This document shows positions 1 to 5,112 of a DNA stretch of 6,192 nucleotides, in pieces. Every line of letters begins with the position of its first letter. Position 1 is the stretch's first letter. The notes beneath the pieces were generated by a model. That model ran no database searches. It was not told the origin of the DNA and saw only the letters and a list, made by a program, of their open reading frames with translations. Location: NCBI GenBank assembly GCA_002505185.1, contig DAUP01000089.1, forward strand, positions 851-7,042, in the 5' to 3' direction. The translations under genes and the position numbers were made by a program. Source of the DNA: Ferroplasmaceae archaeon UBA567 (GTDB lineage: Archaea > Thermoplasmatota > Thermoplasmata > Thermoplasmatales > Thermoplasmataceae).

Positions 1-237
1 CTCAAGTGTTTCTGGATCAACAGCATGAATTGCCCTGTTCAATGTACTCTGGTCATATTCAGAGACAAGTGATGATATGTTGGAAATACTCTTTCTCCTT
101 ATCTCTGGAGGTATCATCATGCCCAGCAAATATTCCCTGAAGTGTTTCCGTACCTTTTTCTTCATGCCTGCTGTCATAAGATCGGAAAAATCACCGATAG
201 TTTTAGTTATAGATGCTACAGAACCAACAGATGTCAT
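1..237 (-). CDS. Transposase, N-terminal part (runs off left edge)
   Basis: Reading from 237 down to 1, the minus strand has an open frame of 79 codons with no stop before the window edge, so the C-terminal remainder lies outside. The protein begins MTSVGSVASITK and continues with a basic segment (MKKKVRKHFREYLLG) followed by IPPEIRRKSISNISSLVSEY. The pattern 'F-x-x-YL-x-G-(6 or so)-RKSI-x-x-I' is typical of the N-terminal domain of DDE transposases of the IS701/IS4 superfamily; the family assignment is tentative because the catalytic DDE residues are not in the window. ATG at 237 is chosen because a TATA-like box lies about 22 bases upstream, and an in-frame stop (271-273) lies only a few codons further up. 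It could be an intact insertion sequence or a truncated one; the window does not show its other end. Confidence 0.7.
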   Translation of the reverse strand, partial: MTSVGSVASITKTIGDFSDLMTAGMKKKVRKHFREYLLGMMIPPEIRRKSISNISSLVSEYDQSTLNRAIHAVDPETLE

Positions 238-253
238 ACAATCATCTGACAAA

Positions 254-263
254 CATAGTAAAG
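254..263 (-). promoter_or_regulatory. Possible TATA box for the left transposase
   Basis: Minus-strand CTTTACTATG is centred about 22 bases upstream of the ATG at 237, the distance expected for a leaderless archaeal transcript. It is a weak match, supported mainly by its position. Confidence 0.3.
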
Positions 264-287
264 TGGCTTAAATTCATTGTGTTTTAG

Positions 288-488
288 GGTCGTTTTGCAA
301 AAGTATTGTCCATATTCAAGATATTTGGAATCAGGGATGAGAATGCAGAGATTATTCTTGGCAGGAACGGGAAACCTGAACCCGATACAGAGGCAAGGGA
401 TTATGAAAACGTTCCGTTGAAAGAAGATATCAATAAATACTTTGAAAGAGAGGTAAAGCCATCAATATTTGATTACCATTATTATTAG
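288..488 (+). pseudogene. Relic of type I restriction-modification methyltransferase (HsdM C-terminus)
   Basis: A short open frame between stops at 285-287 and 486-488 encodes a peptide containing GKPEPDTEARDYENVPLKED followed by INKYFEREVKPSIFDYHYY. In HsdM proteins (the N6-adenine methylase and modification subunit of type I restriction systems) the C-terminal region has the block 'G-x-PEPD-x-x-LRD-x-ENVPL-x-EDI-x-x-YF-x-REV-x-PH-x-PDAW'. The match is strong up to REVKP and is then lost, and the stop comes where the family would continue with PDAWID. The SAM-binding and NPPF catalytic motifs are absent, and no specificity (HsdS) or nuclease (HsdR) gene is nearby. The only in-frame start is a TTG at 306 without a ribosome site. 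This is therefore a non-functional remnant, not a small gene. It lies convergent to the regulator gene to its right. Confidence 0.72.
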
Positions 489-506
489 AAACTCTTAATG
501 GTTATT

Positions 507-806
507 TTACCTCAAATTCCCAATCAATTTAATATACATGTCATAGAATTGCCGACCCTGGTTGGTTATATATATAAGTCGTCTTGGACCTGCAATACTA
601 AAGACCGTTTTATCTGTAACATACCCAGATTTCATCAATATATCCAAATGATTACTTAAACTGCCCTTTCCAGTTCCAGTTAATTTGCAAAGATCCATAA
701 AATACATCTTATCATTGATGGCCAGGGATATAAGAATTAATATACGGACTGATGACTTAAAGGCCTCCTGGTCAAGTAGATGCCGTATGTCCTCAATTTC
801 ACTCAT
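507..806 (-). CDS. Winged-helix transcriptional regulator (HTH_34/ArsR-like)
   Basis: This 99-residue protein is a single winged-helix DNA-binding domain. After a short N-terminal helix, residues about 16-30 (FKSSVRILILISLAI) form helix 1, residues 34-43 helix 2, and residues 46-60 (GKGSLSNHLDILMKSG) the recognition helix. Residues 64-81 form the wing (DKTVFSIAGPRRLIYIT), and the C-terminal helix follows NQGR. The order 'S-x-LS-x-HL-x-x-L-x-x-xGYV' with 'PRR-x-x-Y-x-xT-x-xG' matches the HTH_34 type found in archaeal and bacterial one-domain regulators. No ligand-binding domain or metal-binding cysteine pair is visible. The ATG at 806 overlaps the stop of the upstream membrane-protein gene (ATGAGTGA, 8 bases), with GAGGT 8 bases before it as ribosome site, so the two are translationally coupled. 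It probably acts as a dimeric local regulator; the palindrome at 1516-1530 is the best candidate site (inference). Confidence 0.88.
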   Translation of the reverse strand: MSEIEDIRHLLDQEAFKSSVRILILISLAINDKMYFMDLCKLTGTGKGSLSNHLDILMKSGYVTDKTVFSIAGPRRLIYITNQGRQFYDMYIKLIGNLR

Positions 807-1515
807 TCGCGACTACCTCATCAGGTGCATGGTAAACAGCATAATAGGAGGAAAAAAGCCAGCCAGCTAAAGCTATTATCCAGATTAAAAAGGAGTACTG
901 TATTAAATTTTTCAAAAAAAATGAGGAAGTAATAAAAAATAACATTGTTCCTGCGGCACTTGTTATATATGAATAAACAGCAATATAGCCTTCAATCGGT
1001 ATATTTTGAAAACTTAATTTTAGATATTCAAAAATTCTAAATCCCATTGTAAATAGCACTATGTTTGTAATATACAAAAATAAAGCATAATAAAAATAAT
1101 CCCTCTGAAAAAAATAGGCAAAGCCAACCAGTAAAAGTACAGCAGCTAACATATAAACGTAATTAATCCGTTTGAATCGACTGTTACGGATCCCATATTC
1201 TAATTTATAGGTACGATAAATCTTTGAAAATAGATTTTTTGTGAGTTTAATTGCTGTAAATAGTGTTATAAAATATATTAATATCCATATGATATACAGA
1301 TATTCAAAATCCGTAAAGTTAGTTGAGAAAAGAATAATAGGAATCAGAATAAATTCAAGTAATGCAAATGCCCAGATGAGATAATATAGACCATATGCCC
1401 TTCTAATAATGAATCTTTCAAAGATAATTGCCTTTTTATTAATTTCTATTATATCTTCACTGTTTATATTATCCATCTGATGTAAATATTTACAACTTAT
1501 ATCTATTTTTATCAT
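799..1515 (-). CDS. Six-helix membrane protein of unknown function, co-transcribed with regulator
   Basis: The 238-residue protein starts at ATG 1515; a TTG two codons further up is less likely. A polar N-terminal segment of about 35 residues ends in the basic stretch ERFIIRRAYG. Six probable membrane helices follow at about 41-63, 70-90, 117-137, 141-163, 176-199 and 206-227, and the tail ends in YHAPDEVVANE. The large basic loop between helices 2 and 3 (about 91-116, with many Lys/Arg) suggests it faces the cytoplasm, placing both ends there too. I do not recognise the family, and no catalytic or transport motif is visible. It overlaps the winged-helix gene by 8 bases and is divergent from the ABC transporter, so it may be an accessory or sensor protein for the exporter, or a self-protection factor. 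That role is inference from context only. Transcription would start just before the ATG, next to the palindrome at 1516-1530. Confidence 0.85.
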   Translation of the reverse strand: MIKIDISCKYLHQMDNINSEDIIEINKKAIIFERFIIRRAYGLYYLIWAFALLEFILIPIILFSTNFTDFEYLYIIWILIYFITLFTAIKLTKNLFSKIYRTYKLEYGIRNSRFKRINYVYMLAAVLLLVGFAYFFQRDYFYYALFLYITNIVLFTMGFRIFEYLKLSFQNIPIEGYIAVYSYITSAAGTMLFFITSSFFLKNLIQYSFLIWIIALAGWLFSSYYAVYHAPDEVVANE

Positions 1516-1530
1516 GTTCAAAAATTGAAC
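1516..1530. promoter_or_regulatory. Perfect palindrome, candidate operator
   Basis: GTTCAA-AAA-TTGAAC is a perfect inverted repeat with 6-bp arms and a 3-bp centre. It ends one base before the ATG of the membrane-protein gene on the minus strand and lies 10 bases from the shared TATA-like element. A site here would cover the transcription start of the minus-strand pair, as expected for a repressor operator. The two-fold symmetry suits a dimeric winged-helix protein such as the one encoded at 507-806. Binding is inferred; only the symmetry and position are seen. Confidence 0.55.
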
Positions 1531-1539
1531 TCCAGTATG

Positions 1540-1550
1540 ATTATTTTAAC
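1540..1550. promoter_or_regulatory. Shared TATA-like element for both divergent gene pairs
   Basis: ATTATTTTAAC (plus strand), read GTTAAAATAAT on the minus strand, is AT-rich in both directions. Its centre is about 25 bases from the ABC ATPase ATG at 1570 and about 30 bases from the membrane-protein ATG at 1515. Both distances fit leaderless or near-leaderless archaeal transcripts, so one element may serve both directions. Confidence 0.45.
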
Positions 1551-1569
1551 ACTTAATTGATATGCAATC

Positions 1570-2358
1570 ATGGAACTTATAAGTGTTAAAACTTTGAATT
1601 ATTCCTTTGACAGGCAAAATAAAGTTCTAAACAATATAAATTATACCCTTGGAGAGAGCGAAAAAAGTATTATTATAGGGGCAAATGGATCCGGGAAAAC
1701 AACTCTATTAAAGTGTATTCTGGGGCTCCTTAAAACAGGCAGAGAGATAAAAGTGGCTAATCAATACTTAGACGATTTGTCTGGATACCTTGATCTATCG
1801 GCAAATATCAAAGATGCGCTGCATTTGCCAGGAGATTTAACTGTTATGGAATTTTTAAAATATCAAATGCAGTTAAAGGATAAAGACTTGAAGGATGCGA
1901 CCAACCTTTTAGATTATTTTCAATTGAACAATATTTCAGGAAAGAAAATTTCAAAGATTTCTTCAGGCCAGGAAAAATTGGTTAACAATATAGTAGCACT
2001 GGCACCGGAATCATTAATAACAGTTCTGGATGAACCTCTAAGTGGGGTGGATCCTGGTAGAGCGAATTTATTGCTTAATTTAATAAATTCCAGGAAACAG
2101 TCATTTATAATTACACTACATAACCTGAACATTATAAAAGTTATTAAAAATTCTACACTGAATGTCATGGTTAGTGGATCGATCTCAGAAAAGATAATCC
2201 CTGGAGATAGGATATTTTCAATGTATGCAACCAGTGTAATATCAGAGAATGCTTTCATGGAACTTTCAATCGGTGATAAAAAGATCTATCTGACGGCCAG
2301 TGGGGATGAAAGGGATAGACCTATTGAGAAGCTAGAAGATTTGTTATATCTAAATTAG
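1570..2358 (+). CDS. ABC transporter ATP-binding protein
   Basis: The 262-residue nucleotide-binding subunit presumably drives export through the adjacent permease at the cytoplasmic face of the membrane. Walker A is GANGSGKT (37-44). The signature motif is ISSGQ (130-134), a variant of LSGGQ. Walker B is LITVLDEP (149-156) with the catalytic Glu at 155, followed by the D-loop SGVD (158-161). The H-loop histidine is at 184 in IITLHN. The Q-loop is unusual: where a Gln is expected after the first strand region the sequence reads SGYLDLSANIKD, with no Gln. A 75-residue tail follows the core. Overall it resembles CcmA/ABC-2-type ATPases of multidrug, bacteriocin or lipid exporters. The start is ATG 1570 with a TATA-like box about 25 bases upstream, so a leaderless transcript is likely. 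The permease start lies 10 bases beyond the stop codon. Confidence 0.93.
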   Translation: MELISVKTLNYSFDRQNKVLNNINYTLGESEKSIIIGANGSGKTTLLKCILGLLKTGREIKVANQYLDDLSGYLDLSANIKDALHLPGDLTVMEFLKYQMQLKDKDLKDATNLLDYFQLNNISGKKISKISSGQEKLVNNIVALAPESLITVLDEPLSGVDPGRANLLLNLINSRKQSFIITLHNLNIIKVIKNSTLNVMVSGSISEKIIPGDRIFSMYATSVISENAFMELSIGDKKIYLTASGDERDRPIEKLEDLLYLN

Positions 2359-2363
2359 GTGGT
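2359..2363 (+). promoter_or_regulatory. Ribosome binding site fixing the permease start
   Basis: GGTGG begins directly after the ATPase stop codon, 4 bases before ATG 2368. This supports ATG 2368 rather than the in-frame GTG at 2359, which would overlap the site itself. Confidence 0.6.
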
Positions 2364-2367
2364 AATA

Positions 2368-3177
2368 ATGATATGGGTGTTATTCAAAATTGGAATTAAA
2401 TCCTATTTTAAAAATAAGACAACGATATTCTGGAGTTTTGCCTTCGTTCTTGTATGGATTTTTATATATGCATATGCCTTTCCATCACCGGGAAAATCAG
2501 AGCTATTGGGTGCTGAAGCTTCATACATATCTTTTATTCTCTTATTTGGTATCAGCATAGTTTCAAGCTCCGTTGCATTTAATACTGCATCGGTTAATCT
2601 ATCAAAACCATATATCACGAGATTTGATGATGTTAAGCGTTATGAAATCTACACCGGAAATTTCTTATCATCCTTAACCTTTAGCCTATCTGTTGCTATT
2701 TTTGCAATTTTGGTATCATTTGCAGTATTCACCTTAAGATTTGGTCAAGTTAAAATTGCCAGTATTACACTTCTCGTAGTTACTGTGTCACTTATCTCCA
2801 TATTTTATATTCTCCTTGGAATTTTTCTCGCGGATGTTTTAATACTAACTAAGCAGGTAAAAGCCCTCCGATTCATTGTTCAGATCCCAATGATATTAGT
2901 TTTTGTCTTTGTTCTGGGACTTCAAATATTTAGAATTCCTTCTAAATATCTTATTTATCTATCACCATTCAATGAGGAATTCACACTTGCTATGATGTCA
3001 TTTTTAGGTATACATGGTATTTCTATTATTTATTCGTTCACAATCAATATATATGAATGCGTTGCATCCTTAATTATATGGGTTTTACTACTATTCATTG
3101 GGGCATTTTTAGTTGAACGGGGCTATGAAAAATCAGATTATAAGGGCCAGTACAGCTTGGAGGATATATCAAGATAA
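2368..3177 (+). CDS. ABC-2 type transporter permease
   Basis: The 269-residue integral membrane protein has the layout of an ABC-2 permease. A short amphipathic N-terminus (MIWVLFKIGIKSYFKNKTTI) is followed by six probable helices. These are near residues 20-40 (FWSFAFVLVWIFIYAYAF), 52-72, 96-120 (LSSLTFSLSVAIFAILVSF), 128-155, 166-187 (IPMILVFVFVLGLQIF) and 228-250. The last is followed by the short tail VERGYEKSDYKGQYSLED. The N-terminal 'K-x-x-xKNK-x-x-x-FW' block before helix 1 is typical of this family. It starts 10 bases after the ATPase gene, so the two form an exporter operon. A homodimer with two ATPase subunits is the usual arrangement; the substrate is unknown. Transport direction is taken from the family, where most members export. 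The stop at 3175-3177 is followed within 6 bases by reverse-transcriptase debris, so the operon has probably lost or never had further genes. Confidence 0.9.
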   Translation: MIWVLFKIGIKSYFKNKTTIFWSFAFVLVWIFIYAYAFPSPGKSELLGAEASYISFILLFGISIVSSSVAFNTASVNLSKPYITRFDDVKRYEIYTGNFLSSLTFSLSVAIFAILVSFAVFTLRFGQVKIASITLLVVTVSLISIFYILLGIFLADVLILTKQVKALRFIVQIPMILVFVFVLGLQIFRIPSKYLIYLSPFNEEFTLAMMSFLGIHGISIIYSFTINIYECVASLIIWVLLLFIGAFLVERGYEKSDYKGQYSLEDISR

Positions 3178-3182
3178 TTAAA

Positions 3183-3394
3183 ATGGATTATCCATATGTT
3201 GTGTGCATCAAGTTGATTGATATTGATAACAGGATAATGGTCTCCCTCGTGGAAAAGAAGATAAGGGACTGTTATGTTTTTACCCGATCAGAGAATGGCT
3301 CAGGGGAGGTATGCTAGACGATGGTGAAATATCATATCCTACACCTGGCATACTACAGATCGGTGTCATATCACCACTTCTTCCGAACACATAA
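3183..3394 (+). pseudogene. Frameshifted relic of a group II intron-type reverse transcriptase
   Basis: Two overlapping frames together restore a recognisable piece of a group II intron-like reverse transcriptase. The first (3183-3317) reads DIDNRIMVSLVEKKIRDCYV, matching the family block 'N-IDH-x-x-LMSLLEKKIRD-x-x-x'. The second (3287-3394) reads IREWLRGGMLDDGEISYP followed by TPGILQIGVISPLLPN, matching 'LIRKWLKAGV-x-x-DGE-x-x-x-T-x-GTPQGGVISPLLANIYL' (RT block 4). One frameshift separates them, near 3280-3287. The first catalytic Asp block is degraded, and the YADD block, maturase and endonuclease domains are absent, so the piece is dead. I see no intron domain V hairpin around it. A CRISPR- or other RT of the group II lineage would look the same over this stretch. 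It starts 6 bases after the permease stop and ends before the promoter of the next gene. Confidence 0.75.
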
Positions 3395-3415
3395 TAATTA
3401 TGGCAAAGAAAAGTC

Positions 3416-3424
3416 TTTATATTA
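3416..3424 (+). promoter_or_regulatory. TATA box and purine-rich BRE before membrane protein gene
   Basis: TTTATATTA at 3416-3424 is preceded by the purine-rich GCAAAGAAAAG, a good B-recognition element. Its centre is 28 bases before ATG 3448 and 22 before the in-frame GTG 3442. The predicted transcription start is near 3445, so the message is leaderless or has a 2-3 base leader. Confidence 0.55.
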
Positions 3425-3447
3425 TAATATGAATATAATGTGTGATT

Positions 3448-4317
3448 ATGTATAAATTTAATGAACTTGCGATATTGGCTTACCGCCGCATAATATTTAA
3501 TTACTGGAATTTCGTTCATATTCTGCCAGCGTTAATAATATCCATTTCTATTGCACTTTTAATATTGTATCTCATAATGAGAAAATATCCTCAGGAAAAG
3601 TTATTTTTTTCTCTTGGTTTATTGAGCGCAATCGATTACTCTGGGTTTGTTTCCCCTGTGAATTATTCACTGAAGGATAATTTATTTTTGATGTGCATTG
3701 TTCAAAACCCTTCTATTGATAATTTTTCATGGTTCGATAAGGATGAATCTGAACGTATTCTTCATGAATATGAAAAAACAAGGAGGACAATATTTTTATT
3801 AAACTGTGGCACTAGACAAATGATAGGCAAAAGTAGATTTTTTAAAAAAGAATACCGCACATTTTTTCATATTTTTTATGGGCTCATTACTGCTATTTCT
3901 ACTGCTGTGATTATTTTGATTCTTCTTTCAGCCCCTATTTATATTTATTTTTTAATTCCTCATTTTGGTTATCAAATAAACTATCTCATTGGTTATGTAC
4001 TAACAATACTTTTTCCGCTGGAGATACTCTCCTTGATATATCTTCTTCAGAAAGACATAGTTATACTTATTTTTTCTACATCCATGATATTCTTATTAAC
4101 ACCATACATTTTTAAACTTAGATCCGCACCTCCCCTTTACCCGGGTATCATATTTATATACACATATATAGCGATTATAATATTAACAAATATTATTGTA
4201 TATAAATTCTTTAACAGGCAAAAACTCATTAAAATATCATATATCTCTTCATTTATAACATACATGGTTTTATTTTTTATCACGTTCTTCAACATAATTA
4301 TTTTCATTTATGGATAA
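3448..4317 (+). CDS. Multi-helix membrane protein of unknown function
   Basis: The 289-residue protein starts at ATG 3448; a GTG two codons upstream is an alternative. One helix near residues 23-44 (VHILPALIISISIALLILYL) is followed by a polar domain of about 95 residues. That domain includes the charged segment DKDESERILHEYEKTRR and two Cys, and ends in a basic KSRFFKKEYR. About five more helices follow, near 143-170, 176-198, 203-223, 231-252 and 261-287. The basic ends of the polar domain suggest it lies in the cytoplasm. I do not recognise the family and see no enzyme motif. It has its own promoter just after the reverse-transcriptase relic and is separated by 235 bases from the next gene, so it is probably transcribed alone. 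Codon use is as AT-rich as its neighbours. Function cannot be assigned; a role linked to the exporter upstream is possible only by proximity. Confidence 0.82.
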   Translation: MYKFNELAILAYRRIIFNYWNFVHILPALIISISIALLILYLIMRKYPQEKLFFSLGLLSAIDYSGFVSPVNYSLKDNLFLMCIVQNPSIDNFSWFDKDESERILHEYEKTRRTIFLLNCGTRQMIGKSRFFKKEYRTFFHIFYGLITAISTAVIILILLSAPIYIYFLIPHFGYQINYLIGYVLTILFPLEILSLIYLLQKDIVILIFSTSMIFLLTPYIFKLRSAPPLYPGIIFIYTYIAIIILTNIIVYKFFNRQKLIKISYISSFITYMVLFFITFFNIIIFIYG

Positions 4318-4356
4318 AAAGCTTTTCTAGAGGGTCTGTTAAATATTATTTTTATT
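4317..4356 (+). terminator. Possible U-rich terminator after the membrane protein gene
   Basis: The palindrome AAAAGCTTTT (4317-4326) and a T-rich tract ATTATTTTTATTA (4346-4358) directly follow the stop codon. Archaeal terminators are mostly oligo-T tracts on the coding strand, so the T tract is the relevant part. The hairpin itself would be weak. Confidence 0.3.
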
Positions 4357-4393
4357 ACTGGAAACATCTTAAATTGAACGATATTAAAAATTA

Positions 4394-4403
4394 CTATATA
4401 AAC
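4394..4403 (+). promoter_or_regulatory. Second TATA-like sequence in the 235-base gap
   Basis: CTATATAAAC lies in the intergenic region 4318-4552, about 155 bases before the next gene. No open frame begins at the expected start point near 4425. It may be a distal promoter giving a leader, a small RNA promoter, or chance in AT-rich DNA. I see nothing else definite in this gap apart from the terminator-like tract and the proximal promoter. Confidence 0.2.
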
Positions 4404-4524
4404 ACCGGTTTAAAATTGTTATCACTGTAATTTAGATATCATCCTAACAACAAAGTACGATTTATTATATATCAGTTTATTAAAATTTTTACAACAATTT
4501 TCAATATTAAGCTATAAGTGAACC

Positions 4525-4533
4525 TTTATATAA
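4525..4533 (+). promoter_or_regulatory. Strong TATA box for the secreted protein operon
   Basis: TTTATATAA is a near-consensus archaeal TATA box, centred 24 bases upstream of ATG 4553. The transcript should therefore start at or next to the ATG (leaderless). An out-of-frame ATG at 4545 lies before the predicted start point and would not be transcribed. Confidence 0.65.
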
Positions 4534-4552
4534 TTCATTATAATATGGGAAT

Positions 4553-5077
4553 ATGGATAAAAGAAAATTATATGTAATTCTTGCAATAGGAGTGGTAGCT
4601 TTATTACCTGCAGCTGTATTTGCATCGGTTGTTATTGACCAGAGTTATGCAATTAGTACCACACAGGCAAATAATCCTGTATTGATGACTCAGGGACCAA
4701 ATTATAAAACGGCAAATTCTTTGGGTTTTATAACATTGACAAATGGTACTGACAAAGGTCAGGTTAACACCTCAACAAACACCATAACAGTGGGAACAGT
4801 CGCTAATGATACAAGTATAGAGCTTTTGAATGTACTTGAAATTAATACATCATCAAGCAGTACCGTAACTGTCACATTAACAGTAAGTAGCACATCGGGA
4901 ATAACAGTATATTATGCTACTTATGTAGCATCAGCAAGTTCTCCTGGAAAGGCTCTGACAACCAGCCCGAGCGGTGCAATATCATTAACGCCCACAACAC
5001 CAATATATCTTTCAATAGAACTTACTGGATCTGTTACATCGCCTGTGACACTAACCACAACTTATACCATATCGTAA
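4553..5077 (+). CDS. Secreted Ser/Thr/Val-rich surface protein, possible filament subunit
   Basis: The 174-residue protein has a classical signal peptide: MDKRK, a hydrophobic core (LYVILAIGVVALLPAA) and a cleavage site after VFA (about residue 24). The mature part is about 150 residues, rich in Thr, Ser and Val, without Cys, Trp or long charged runs, and reads as alternating beta strands. It has no second membrane helix or anchor. Sequons N-x-S/T occur in TNGTD, VNTST, ANDTS and EINTS, so it is probably N-glycosylated. The short N-terminal strand SVVIDQSYAIS before the globular part, and the ending TTTYTIS, recall small archaeal and TasA-like proteins that polymerise by donating an N-terminal strand. 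That comparison is a hypothesis from layout, not a recognised family match. The strong leaderless promoter suggests high expression. The gene for a second secreted protein follows after a 35-base gap. Confidence 0.85.
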   Translation: MDKRKLYVILAIGVVALLPAAVFASVVIDQSYAISTTQANNPVLMTQGPNYKTANSLGFITLTNGTDKGQVNTSTNTITVGTVANDTSIELLNVLEINTSSSSTVTVTLTVSSTSGITVYYATYVASASSPGKALTTSPSGAISLTPTTPIYLSIELTGSVTSPVTLTTTYTIS

Positions 5078-5103
5078 AAATAATTTTGTTAAAGGAGAGT
5101 TCT

Positions 5104-5109
5104 GGTGAT
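5104..5109 (+). promoter_or_regulatory. Ribosome binding site before the second secreted protein
   Basis: GGTGAT is complementary to the archaeal 16S rRNA 3' end and sits 3 bases before GTG 5113 and 12 bases before ATG 5122. A second match, GGAG at 5094-5097, lies further up. Their presence in the short gap suggests co-transcription with the upstream gene, since the leaderless genes here lack such sites. Confidence 0.4.
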
Positions 5110-5112
5110 AAT

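Noticed and set aside
77..271. A 64-codon plus-strand open frame at the left edge
   Set aside because: It is antisense to the transposase N-terminus at 1-237, whose protein has recognisable family patterns; the plus-strand peptide has none.
685..870. A 61-codon plus-strand open frame across the regulator/membrane-protein junction
   Set aside because: It is antisense to two well-supported overlapping genes and shows no protein-like features.
1920..2258. A 112-codon minus-strand open frame inside the ABC ATPase gene
   Set aside because: It is antisense to the part of a clear ATPase carrying the signature, Walker B and H-loop, and has no promoter or ribosome site.
3178..3447. An intact group II intron
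   Set aside because: No domain V-like hairpin or intron boundary motifs are visible, and the RT piece is frameshifted and lacks the YADD block.
3280..3519. A 79-codon minus-strand open frame
   Set aside because: It runs antisense across the RT relic, a promoter and the start of the membrane protein gene; the plus-strand reading explains the region better.
4553..4630. Type IV pilin/archaellin (class III) signal peptide on the secreted protein
   Set aside because: There is no basic-Gly cleavage site before the hydrophobic stretch; the sequence fits a classical signal peptide cut after VFA.
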